The notes under the pieces were generated by a model that ran no database searches, was not told the origin of the DNA, and saw only the letters and a program-made list of their open reading frames with translations. Below are positions 1-6,009 of a stretch of 7,309 nucleotides of DNA, in pieces. The position numbers were made by a program, and so were the translations under genes. How positions within the stretch are numbered: position 1 is the first letter of the stretch; every line of letters begins with the position of its first letter. Origin of the DNA: Phycisphaerales bacterium UBA4658 (GTDB lineage: Bacteria; Planctomycetota; Phycisphaerae; Phycisphaerales; UBA1924); assembly GCA_002405485.1 (NCBI GenBank), contig DHLW01000187.1, forward strand, positions 486 to 7,794, written 5' to 3'.

Positions 1-1197
1 CCACTGCCAGCCGCCGTTGTTGCTTGCGAGGTCGCCGTCGATGAGGTGCTGCATGAAGAACCGCTCGCCCAGTCGCCAATCGACGAACAGGTCCTTGGTG
101 AGGAACATCGCGGCGATCATGCGGAGGCGGTTGTGCATCCAGCCGAGCGTCCTGAGCTGGCGCATGGCGGCATCCACGATGGGGAAGCCGGTTTGTCCCT
201 CGCACCAGGCGGCGAATCCGCGGGGGTCATCGTTCCAGACCAGGCGATCGGTCTCGGGCTTGAATGCCCGGCCCATGCAGACCCGTGGGAAGCCGATCAG
301 GATGTGCTTGTAGAACTCACGCCAGGCCACCTCGCTGATCCAGTGCACCGCGCCGGGATCACCCGAATCCCAACGCTGCGCGTTGGCATCGAGCGCGGCA
401 TGGACGCACTGCCGGGGCGAGATCGATCCGATGGCGAGATATGGGGACAGCCGACTCGTGGAATCCAGCGATGGCGTGTCGCGCTCGGCCTTGTACCGGG
501 TGATCACGCGGGAGGCAAAGCGTTCCAGCCTCTTGAGCGCGTGCGACTCGCCAGCCGGCCAGAGTGACGCGGCATCGGAGACATGGGAGACAAACCCCGC
601 CACACTGTCGGGAACCGGCGATGGGGCGACCGGCATCGCGGCCTGCTTTCTCGGGCGGTCAAAGAGCCGCACGCCGCCGGACTTCTGCAGGTGGGCGTAG
701 AGCGCACGCTTGAAGGGCGAGAACACGGTGAAGAACCCCCCAGCGCCGGTGCGGACCTCGCCGGGCTCGACGAGCACCTGGTCGGTGAACGCGAGCGTGC
801 GGAGACCCTGTCGCGAGCAGCGATGTTCGAGCTCGCGATCTCGGCGGACTTCGTTGATCTCGTACTCGCGATTGAAGTAGATCGCCTGGCAGCGCTGCTC
901 ACGGGCCAGATCACAGAGCTGGGCGGGCACGCCGCTGAACCTCGCGGATTCCAGGATGAGCAGCGGAATGTTGAGCGCGGCGAGGTCGGAGGAGAGTTGC
1001 TTGAGGTGACGGATGACGAAGTCGACCCTGATTCCGGCCCAGTCGTGCTCAAGCCACTGCTCAGGGCAGATCACAAAGACCGCGACGACCGCACCGCCCA
1101 TCTCGCGTGCGTCGGAAGCCGCGCGGGAGAGCGCGGCGTTGTCGCCAACGCGAAGGTCGGCGCGGAACCACATGAGGATGTTCTTGTGCTCGGTCAT
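1..1197 (-). CDS. phr: Class I CPD photolyase (PhrB type), C-terminus outside window
   Basis: Deoxyribodipyrimidine photo-lyase, which uses blue light and FADH- to split cyclobutane pyrimidine dimers. The visible 399 residues begin MTEHKNILMWFRADLR (N-terminal antenna domain) and stop in NNGGWQW of the FAD-binding domain, so about 70 residues lie beyond base 1. By alignment from memory with E. coli PhrB, the electron-transfer tryptophans W306/W359/W382 correspond to W321/W374/W397. The substrate residues E274, W277 and W384 correspond to E289, W292 and W399. H51 and N115-E116 match the MTHF antenna-binding residues, and RLSPYLAIGSISPRQC is the expected family motif. The ATG overlaps the upstream stop as ATGA, and I see no Shine-Dalgarno sequence ahead of it, so translation probably depends on re-initiation after the Fe-S photolyase gene. 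All visible catalytic positions are intact, so it should be functional; the truncation is only the window edge. Confidence 0.97.
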   Translation of the reverse strand, partial: MTEHKNILMWFRADLRVGDNAALSRAASDAREMGGAVVAVFVICPEQWLEHDWAGIRVDFVIRHLKQLSSDLAALNIPLLILESARFSGVPAQLCDLAREQRCQAIYFNREYEINEVRRDRELEHRCSRQGLRTLAFTDQVLVEPGEVRTGAGGFFTVFSPFKRALYAHLQKSGGVRLFDRPRKQAAMPVAPSPVPDSVAGFVSHVSDAASLWPAGESHALKRLERFASRVITRYKAERDTPSLDSTSRLSPYLAIGSISPRQCVHAALDANAQRWDSGDPGAVHWISEVAWREFYKHILIGFPRVCMGRAFKPETDRLVWNDDPRGFAAWCEGQTGFPIVDAAMRQLRTLGWMHNRLRMIAAMFLTKDLFVDWRLGERFFMQHLIDGDLASNNGGWQW

Positions 1198-2861
1198 GTT
1201 TGCGTGGGGGTTGCGCCGCGAGCCATGCCCAGTCGCGAGCGCAGGGCGTCGGCATGGATGCGGATCTGGACCTTCTCGGAGGTGGGGATGCCCTGAGCGG
1301 CCTTGAGCATGATGGCCATGCGCTGATTGCCGGTGAGCGTGTCCGTGTGCCGGAGCAGGAAATCCCAGTAGAATGTGTTCAACGGACACGCCGGCTTGCC
1401 CGCCGCGGAGGCTCGGTCGAGCCGGGACTTCGGGTCATAGCGGCATGATCGGCAGTAGTCACTCATCTTGGAGATGTAGTTGGCCCCGGCGATGTAGGGC
1501 TTGGTGCCGACAAGGCCGGTGTCGCCGCGCTTCATGCCGGGCCGACGGTCGGCGTGCTGGCTCATGCCGACAACGTTTGGCGTGGTCGCCCAGTCGACAC
1601 CATCGATGTACATCCCAAGGAACCAGTCGGCGACGGCCCGGGGGTGCAGTCCAGCGGAGAGCGCGAAGTTGCCGATGACCATGAGCCGCTGGATGTGATG
1701 TCCATACGCCGAGTCGACGACCTGTGTCAGGCATTGGCGAAGGCAGTTCAGGTCGGTCTTGCCTGTCCAGAAGAACTCCGGCAGGGGCGCGGTGTGACCG
1801 AGGGTGTTTCGCCGGCCGTACTCAGGACCCTCGAACCAGTAGATGCCGCGGATGAACTCGCGCCAGCCGATGATCTGGCGGATGAAGCCCTCGATCGACT
1901 GCAGCGGGATGCGTGCGGCAGGATCAGCGAATGCGGCAAGGGCGGCCTCGCAGCACTCGCGCGGGTTCAGCAGCTTCAGATTGAGCGGGGCCGAAAGCAT
2001 GGAGTGATAGAGCGTCGGCTCCCGGGACCACATCGCGTCCTCGAACGGACCGAAGCCCCCCAACCGATGCCGCACGAAGTCATCCAGAGCCCGAAGCGCG
2101 TCAGCACGGGTCACGGGCAGATCGAAGTCACCAAGCTCGCCGGGCGTTTCGGGGATGTGTCGGCGGACGTCTTCGATGGTCAGTCGGGTGATGTCGTCGA
2201 TGGGAAACCGGATCGGCGCGGGTGGACGGGGATCGGGACCGGAAGCGCTGAACGAGCGGCGATTCTCCTTGTCCAAGTTCCAGACGCCCCCGAGCGGCTG
2301 CTCGCCGTCCATCAGATAGCCGGTGTGGCGTCGCTGCTCGCGATAGAAGTACTCCATGACGAGCGATGACCGACCGTCGGCCCACTTGGCGAAGCGCTCG
2401 GTCGAGCAGATGAAGTGCTCATCAGGCAGGACCGTGAGCGGAACGCCGAGTGTTTCGCACGCATCGCGGAGCATGCCCAGCACACGCCACTCTCCGGGCT
2501 GGGTACAGGTGACCTGCGCGGGCCGGAGCTCGGCGACATGCCGAGCGATCTCGGGCCCGAAGGCATGGGTGTTGGCCGGATCGGCGAGCGTGACGTAGCG
2601 CACCCTTCGCCCGCGCTCGGCGAGTTGCTTGGCGAAGTGCCGCATCGCCGAGAGGAACAGCACCGTGCGCCGCACATGACTGGGAACATGGGGAGCACGG
2701 GACTCGCCGGCGACCTCCATCATGAGCACCGCGTCGCGGCGGTCGTCGAGTTGCTCGATGGCGGCGGCTCGATGGTCGAGCTGGTCCCCGAAGACCACAC
2801 ACAGGTTCCGCACGGAGCCCTTCACGGGTGCGATCGTGAACGGTCGCGTGCTCCTGTTCAT
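1194..2861 (-). CDS. Iron-sulfur bacterial cryptochrome / (6-4) photolyase (FeS-BCP, PhrB/CryB clade)
   Basis: A 555-residue member of the deoxyribodipyrimidine photolyase-related family, close throughout to Agrobacterium PhrB, a (6-4) photolyase of about 507 residues. That enzyme carries FAD, a lumazine antenna and a 4Fe-4S cluster. Visible hallmarks are NLCVVFGDQLDH (about 19-30), PGEWR (122-126), MEYFYRE (169-175), EGFIRQIIGWREF (324-336), the active-site pair H388-H389 in YGHHIQRLM, and GTKPY (452-456). Four cysteines fit the cluster ligands: C373 (LNC), C470 and C473 (CRSC) and C492 (ACPLN). The spacing C373 to H388/H389 equals that in Agrobacterium PhrB. W365 and W413 align by spacing with its reported electron-transfer tryptophans (from memory). 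The loop between the last two ligands is about six residues longer than in Agrobacterium. The ATG at 2861 overlaps the preceding stop as ATGA; a start 22 codons further upstream is possible but less likely. (6-4) repair is inferred from the family; a photoreceptor role cannot be excluded. Confidence 0.95.
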   Translation of the reverse strand: MNRSTRPFTIAPVKGSVRNLCVVFGDQLDHRAAAIEQLDDRRDAVLMMEVAGESRAPHVPSHVRRTVLFLSAMRHFAKQLAERGRRVRYVTLADPANTHAFGPEIARHVAELRPAQVTCTQPGEWRVLGMLRDACETLGVPLTVLPDEHFICSTERFAKWADGRSSLVMEYFYREQRRHTGYLMDGEQPLGGVWNLDKENRRSFSASGPDPRPPAPIRFPIDDITRLTIEDVRRHIPETPGELGDFDLPVTRADALRALDDFVRHRLGGFGPFEDAMWSREPTLYHSMLSAPLNLKLLNPRECCEAALAAFADPAARIPLQSIEGFIRQIIGWREFIRGIYWFEGPEYGRRNTLGHTAPLPEFFWTGKTDLNCLRQCLTQVVDSAYGHHIQRLMVIGNFALSAGLHPRAVADWFLGMYIDGVDWATTPNVVGMSQHADRRPGMKRGDTGLVGTKPYIAGANYISKMSDYCRSCRYDPKSRLDRASAAGKPACPLNTFYWDFLLRHTDTLTGNQRMAIMLKAAQGIPTSEKVQIRIHADALRSRLGMARGATPTQT

Positions 2862-3316
2862 GCCGCGTCCGCTCCGGAGCCGCCGGAGGCGAGCAGCGCG
2901 ATGGCGATCGGGAGCCGAGCCGACCACGCGAACGTGCGGACCCAGTTTGAATGCAGAAGAAGACGATGCACCGAGGCATCAAAGCCCCGGGCCAGCCGAG
3001 CGTGCAGGGGAACTTGGACGCCGAAGGTGCTGATCCAGATCATGGCAAGAATCGCCGCACCGGCGATGGACCACAAGTTGGGGGCGGTGACCAGCACCAC
3101 GCCGGCGGAGATCACCTCGATCAGCATGAGCGGGGCGACGACGAGTGTCGTCCTCGATGCGTGGGTGTGGGAGAGCTCGGAGAACCGCTCAGAGGCCACT
3201 TCTCCCACCCGACCGAGAAGAGGGTAATGAACGATCTGCACAAACCAGATCAGACGGGCCATCATTCCGGTCGCAACGACCTGAGCCCACAGCGTCGCCA
3301 CCCACCAGTCCGTCAC
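2858..3316 (-). CDS. Conserved His-rich four-helix membrane protein, function unknown
   Basis: I do not recognise a named family. The 152-residue product has four hydrophobic segments at about 5-27, 57-77, 81-103 and 125-143, so it should be an inner-membrane protein. Conserved-looking polar motifs lie at the membrane edges: WFVQIVHYPL (24-33), SHTHASRTT (49-57), QVPLHARLARGFD (101-113), VHRLLLHSNW (116-125) and RTFAWSAR (127-134). Histidines 30, 50, 52, 105, 117 and 122 could bind a metal, heme or quinone, but that is only inference. The GTG at 3316 is preferred: it lies one base after the SOUL gene stop and has GGGAG nine bases upstream. An in-frame GTG at 3364 would overlap the SOUL gene by 47 bases and add a non-hydrophobic leader. 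The stop overlaps the next start as ATGA, tying the protein translationally to the Fe-S photolyase. Confidence 0.85.
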   Translation of the reverse strand: MTDWWVATLWAQVVATGMMARLIWFVQIVHYPLLGRVGEVASERFSELSHTHASRTTLVVAPLMLIEVISAGVVLVTAPNLWSIAGAAILAMIWISTFGVQVPLHARLARGFDASVHRLLLHSNWVRTFAWSARLPIAIALLASGGSGADAA

Positions 3317-3317
3317 G

Positions 3318-4208
3318 TCAGCGGGCTCCCGGAGTCGAGGTCGGCTCAACGGGCATCCGATCACCAGCCGGAACCGCCGCTGGCGGAGCGGCGGAGGTCG
3401 CTGTTGAGGGCGTGGTCGCGGGGGTCGCCGCTGGGGCGGACGAGATGAGACGGATCGGAATCTGGACTTCCGACCACTTGTCAGACTCGCGGCGTTCCGG
3501 ACCGTTGTAGTGCAGTGCCCGCGGCTCGCCGGCGGCGTCCCACACGGTCTGCTGGCTCAACCAGTTCTCCAGAGTCCGCCACTCACGCTGCATCCGAACA
3601 TAGTCATACGAACCGCGCACGCCGATGGAAATGACCGTGACGGCGGGCACGTCGACAACCTGCACATTCCGGCGACGCTCATCGGGGCCGGTGGGCCCCT
3701 GATCCGTTCGGCGATACAGGAACGACATGGTCCATGTGTCGGGCTTGGCGTCGCCGCCCTCCGGCGTCTTCTTGCCGGTGCCGGTGTAGTTCATCTCCAC
3801 GGGCGCGGTCATCTCGATGTCCCGCGACTTGATGTGCTGAAACAGCGGCCAAAAAGCGAGGTTCATGCCGATGCCTGGCGACATCGAGCCCGACACCTCG
3901 GCACGGCGCACAACCGGGTACCGCTTGATCTCGATGACTCCGGGCGGAGTCGGATCCGGATACCCCACTGGCAGGGGCGTGTTGATCAGCATCGGGCCGA
4001 ACACGAAGTGGCCGCTGTCGGTCCTGGTGACTTTGGCATCGCCGGAGATCCGCACGGCCGACCCCTCCGGCGGATCGCTGGCCGGGATCGATGATGCCGC
4101 CTGGGATGCCGCCGCCGCCTCTGGTGGGGTTGACGCCGCGCACTGACCACTCGGAGGCATCGAACCCAGCGATCCGGCAAGCAGCGACGTCAGTGCGAGC
4201 ACAACCAT
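3318..4208 (-). CDS. SOUL-family heme-binding protein, probably exported
   Basis: A 296-residue protein with a SOUL/HBP domain at about 90-255. Family signatures are the EIKRYPVVRRAEV strand, AFWPLFQHIKSRDIEMTAPVEMNY (equivalent to the family's phi-xx-L-xx-YI...I-x-MT-x-PV core), the central strand VQVVDVPAVTVISIGVRG, and helix MQREWRTLENWL. The C-terminal segment is ALHYNGPERR...WSEVQIPI. SOUL proteins bind heme or other tetrapyrroles; the ligand here is unknown. The N-terminus MVVLALTSLLAGSLGS is hydrophobic and followed by a Pro/Ala/Ser-rich linker, suggesting export, although it lacks a positively charged n-region. SGQC is a poor lipobox. After the domain there is a disordered Ala/Pro/Thr tail of about 40 residues. 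The ATG at 4208 is chosen because GGGAGG lies seven bases upstream; an in-frame ATG at 4223 has no such site. It is the first gene of the four-gene cassette. Confidence 0.9.
   Translation of the reverse strand: MVVLALTSLLAGSLGSMPPSGQCAASTPPEAAAASQAASSIPASDPPEGSAVRISGDAKVTRTDSGHFVFGPMLINTPLPVGYPDPTPPGVIEIKRYPVVRRAEVSGSMSPGIGMNLAFWPLFQHIKSRDIEMTAPVEMNYTGTGKKTPEGGDAKPDTWTMSFLYRRTDQGPTGPDERRRNVQVVDVPAVTVISIGVRGSYDYVRMQREWRTLENWLSQQTVWDAAGEPRALHYNGPERRESDKWSEVQIPIRLISSAPAATPATTPSTATSAAPPAAVPAGDRMPVEPTSTPGAR
3326..3330 (-). promoter_or_regulatory. Shine-Dalgarno site GGGAG of the membrane-protein gene
   Basis: GGGAG inside the last codons of the SOUL gene, nine bases before the GTG at 3316. It supports the 152-residue version of the membrane protein. 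Confidence 0.55.
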
Positions 4209-4215
4209 GGCGAGG

Positions 4216-4221
4216 CCTCCC
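4216..4221 (-). promoter_or_regulatory. Shine-Dalgarno site GGGAGG of the SOUL gene
   Basis: GGGAGG with a 7-base spacer to the ATG at 4208. It decides the start in favour of the second of two close in-frame ATGs, because the upstream ATG at 4223 overlaps this site. Confidence 0.7.
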
Positions 4222-4243
4222 ATGCGGCGGCGAACCGCCGCAT
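4222..4243 (-). promoter_or_regulatory. Perfect 9-bp hairpin with TTCG loop in the leader of the SOUL/photolyase operon
   Basis: On the minus strand ATGCGGCGG, TTCG, CCGCCGCAT form a perfect inverted repeat (arms 4235-4243 and 4222-4230, loop 4231-4234). It ends one base before the GGGAGG ribosome-binding site. In mRNA this would be a very stable stem-loop that could stack against the ribosome-binding site or protect the 5' end. No T-run follows, so it is not a classical terminator. The repeat is seen directly; its role is inferred. Confidence 0.55.
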
Positions 4244-4340
4244 AGGGCTTTTCGAGGTCGAACAGCCCCTGGATTCGCTCATCTGAGGGCGGAGCGGGCC
4301 AGAACCGCCCCTGGACCGAGTGCCGCAGGCGACGGGCGCT
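4244..4340. other. Gap between ribonuclease and SOUL gene
   Basis: Together with the hairpin and ribosome-binding site this makes a 132-base gap without a convincing gene. It holds a GC-rich inverted repeat GGGCGG/CCGCCC (4287-4292 and 4305-4310, 12-base loop) with no T-tract. No good -35/-10 pair is recognisable. Whether the photolyase cassette has its own promoter here or reads through from the ribonuclease gene is unresolved. Confidence 0.4.
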
Positions 4341-5738
4341 TCAGAGCTCGAACTCTTCGCCGTACACCGGGCACAGCGGTCGGATATTGAAGCGTTCCTG
4401 CATCTTTGCCGAGAGTGCCGAGCGTTGGCGATCTTCGCCATGAGTCAGGAAGACCATTCGCGGCGGGCCCCCGGCAAGCGGCGCAAACCAGTCCAGCAGG
4501 CCGGTCTGACCGGCATGGGCCGAGAACCCCCCGAGGGTGTGGATCTTGGCTCGCACGTCGATCGGATCACCGAAGATCCGGACGGTCCTTTGGCCGTCCA
4601 CGAGCCGGCGCCCGAGTGTTCCATGGCCCTGATATCCGACGAAGATCACGTGCGTCTCGGGTCGGCCGAGACTGTGGTAGAGGTGGTGCACGACCCGCCC
4701 GCCGGTGCACATGCCGCTGGCCGAGATGATGACCATGCACCCGCGTGCGTCATTGAGCCGCTTGCTCTCCTGGGCGGATCGCACGTAGGTCAGTCCCGGA
4801 AAAGCCAGGGGCGACTGCTTGCTCGCAGCGATCTCGTGGGCGCGTTCGTCGTGGAGGTGCGTGTATCGACCATACAGCCCGGTGGCTTCGACGGCCATGG
4901 GGCTGTCGACGAAAACGTTCAGGCGTGTGAGCAACCCCCGGCGAAGAAACTCGCCCATGTGGAACACCAGGTCCTGCGTGCGACCGATCGCGAAGGCCGG
5001 AATGATCACCTTGGCGCCGGCGGACTGGGCCTGGGTCAGGATGTCCAGCAGCTCCACACGGGTGGCTTCGAGGGTGCGGTGGTCGCGATCGCCATATGTG
5101 GACTCCATCACCACCACGTCCGCAGGTTCGGGCGTAACAGGGTCCCGCAGAATCGGCGATCCGCTGACGCCGATGTCGCCGGAGAACACGATCCCGAACG
5201 TTCGAGCGCCATCGTGAACCACCAGCCGCACGCTGCCCGAGCCCAGAATGTGCCCTGCGTCCGAGACGATCATGTGGACGTCGTCGGAGATTCGCGTGTG
5301 GGCGTCGTACTCGACCCTGCGCATGAGCCCCAGCACCGGATCGATGTCCGGCGGGCAGTACAGGGGCTCCTGCTGCGGCTCGCCCGAACGCCGAAGCTTG
5401 GCGTTGAATCGGTCAGCGTCGGCGCACTGAATCTCCGCGGAATCTCTGAGGATGATCTCGGCGAGCTCCGCCGTCGCGGGCGTGCAGTAGATGGGCCCAC
5501 GAAAGCCGCGCGTGGTCAGCATCGGCAATCGCCCGCAGTGATCCAGATGGGCGTGCGTCAGCACCACCGCATCGAGTTCGCGGGGGTCGATCGGTGGCAG
5601 CCGGCGGTTGTGCTCATCGGCCTCGCGTTCCCCCTGGTGCATGCCCATGTCAATCATGATGGTCGATCGGGAGGTCCGCAGGAGGTAGCACGACCCGGTG
5701 ACCTCGCCGGCCGCTCCATACATTCCCAGCTTGACCAT
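4341..5738 (-). CDS. Beta-CASP metallo-beta-lactamase ribonuclease (CPSF73/YSH1-like, no KH domain)
   Basis: A 465-residue zinc-dependent nuclease of the RNA-processing beta-CASP group. All motifs are intact: D30 (motif 1), HAHLDH at 62-67 (motif 2), H163 (motif 3), D188 (motif 4), E212 in MESTYGDRDH (motif A), H351 or H352 in SGMCTGGRVVHH (motif B), H408 in GGFSAHA (motif C), plus a terminal THGE at 432-435. Histidine in motif B marks RNA-acting members; DNA-acting SNM1/Artemis types have valine. The protein starts directly with the lactamase fold, lacks archaeal N-terminal KH domains, and lacks the long C-terminal domain of RNase J. The reading frame is open to 5951, but the ATG at 5738 is chosen because AGGAG lies eight bases upstream and the family fold begins there (MVKLGMYGAAGEVTGS). 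It likely cleaves or trims cytoplasmic RNA; whether it acts as endonuclease or 5' exonuclease is unknown. Confidence 0.95.
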   Translation of the reverse strand: MVKLGMYGAAGEVTGSCYLLRTSRSTIMIDMGMHQGEREADEHNRRLPPIDPRELDAVVLTHAHLDHCGRLPMLTTRGFRGPIYCTPATAELAEIILRDSAEIQCADADRFNAKLRRSGEPQQEPLYCPPDIDPVLGLMRRVEYDAHTRISDDVHMIVSDAGHILGSGSVRLVVHDGARTFGIVFSGDIGVSGSPILRDPVTPEPADVVVMESTYGDRDHRTLEATRVELLDILTQAQSAGAKVIIPAFAIGRTQDLVFHMGEFLRRGLLTRLNVFVDSPMAVEATGLYGRYTHLHDERAHEIAASKQSPLAFPGLTYVRSAQESKRLNDARGCMVIISASGMCTGGRVVHHLYHSLGRPETHVIFVGYQGHGTLGRRLVDGQRTVRIFGDPIDVRAKIHTLGGFSAHAGQTGLLDWFAPLAGGPPRMVFLTHGEDRQRSALSAKMQERFNIRPLCPVYGEEFEL

Positions 5739-5746
5739 GCGTAACG

Positions 5747-5751
5747 CTCCT
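5747..5751 (-). promoter_or_regulatory. Shine-Dalgarno site AGGAG of the beta-CASP gene
   Basis: AGGAG eight bases before the ATG at 5738. It fixes the start well inside a longer open frame. Confidence 0.75.
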
Positions 5752-5767
5752 GCAGGCCGACCCTGCA
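5751..5767 (-). promoter_or_regulatory. Inverted repeat TGCAGG-N5-CCTGCA abutting the beta-CASP ribosome-binding site
   Basis: Perfect 6-bp arms around a 5-base centre; the proximal arm shares one base with the AGGAG site. It could be an operator for a dimeric regulator or a small leader hairpin modulating ribosome access. The repeat is seen directly; its function is inferred, and 6-bp arms can arise by chance in GC-rich DNA. Confidence 0.4.
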
Positions 5768-6009
5768 ACACTCGCCAACCAAACCGGACCTGCCGATCTG
5801 GCATGCTATCAGACGCCGGACCGTGCCGCATGAGCCGATGGACCTCCCCGGCGACAGCCGATATGCCAACGGTCAGCGGCGTGTGGAGTCCGACCGCGAA
5901 CCTCGGCGCCGATGTCGCGTAGTGTTTCATGCACGGGTTCGAAGCGCACATGACTCAACGCGGACCACATCACGCTCCGGATCGCTCGCTTCGGACGCCG
6001 CCGCAGACC
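5768..6009. other. Divergent intergenic region between two metallo-beta-lactamase genes
   Basis: Non-coding by my choice of starts. It should hold the promoters of both divergent genes. I see no convincing sigma70-type -35/-10 pair; TGCTATCAG near 5804 and TAGTGT near 5917 are weak -10-like candidates on the plus strand. Part of the right side (from 5929) could instead be the N-terminus of the plus-strand gene. Confidence 0.4.

Noticed and set aside
1..1197. CPD photolyase as a truncated pseudogene
   Set aside because: The frame is open to base 1 and stops in the conserved NNGGWQW only because the window ends.
2862..2927. N-terminal extension of 22 residues on the Fe-S photolyase (start 2927)
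   Set aside because: It lies inside the membrane-protein gene, is Arg-rich and has no family match; the ATGA overlap at 2861 gives a better start.
2415..3227. Plus-strand open frame (270 codons) across the Fe-S photolyase and membrane-protein genes
   Set aside because: Spans two real genes on the other strand and shows no recognisable domain or ribosome-binding site.
4190..4243. 17-codon leader peptide starting at ATG 4243 and ending inside the SOUL gene
   Set aside because: The ATG is part of the hairpin arm, no ribosome-binding site precedes it, and the peptide has no run of regulatory codons.
4287..4310. GGGCGG/CCGCCC inverted repeat as a terminator after the ribonuclease gene
   Set aside because: Loop of 12 bases and no T-tract on either strand; such short GC repeats are frequent in this composition.
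4320..5744. Long plus-strand open frame (474 codons) opposite the beta-CASP gene
   Set aside because: Antisense shadow in GC-rich DNA; the minus strand carries a complete set of beta-CASP motifs and the plus translation resembles no family.
5739..5951. N-terminal extension of 71 residues on the beta-CASP protein (start 5951)
   Set aside because: The strong AGGAG before 5738 and the family fold beginning there argue that the upstream stretch is leader DNA.
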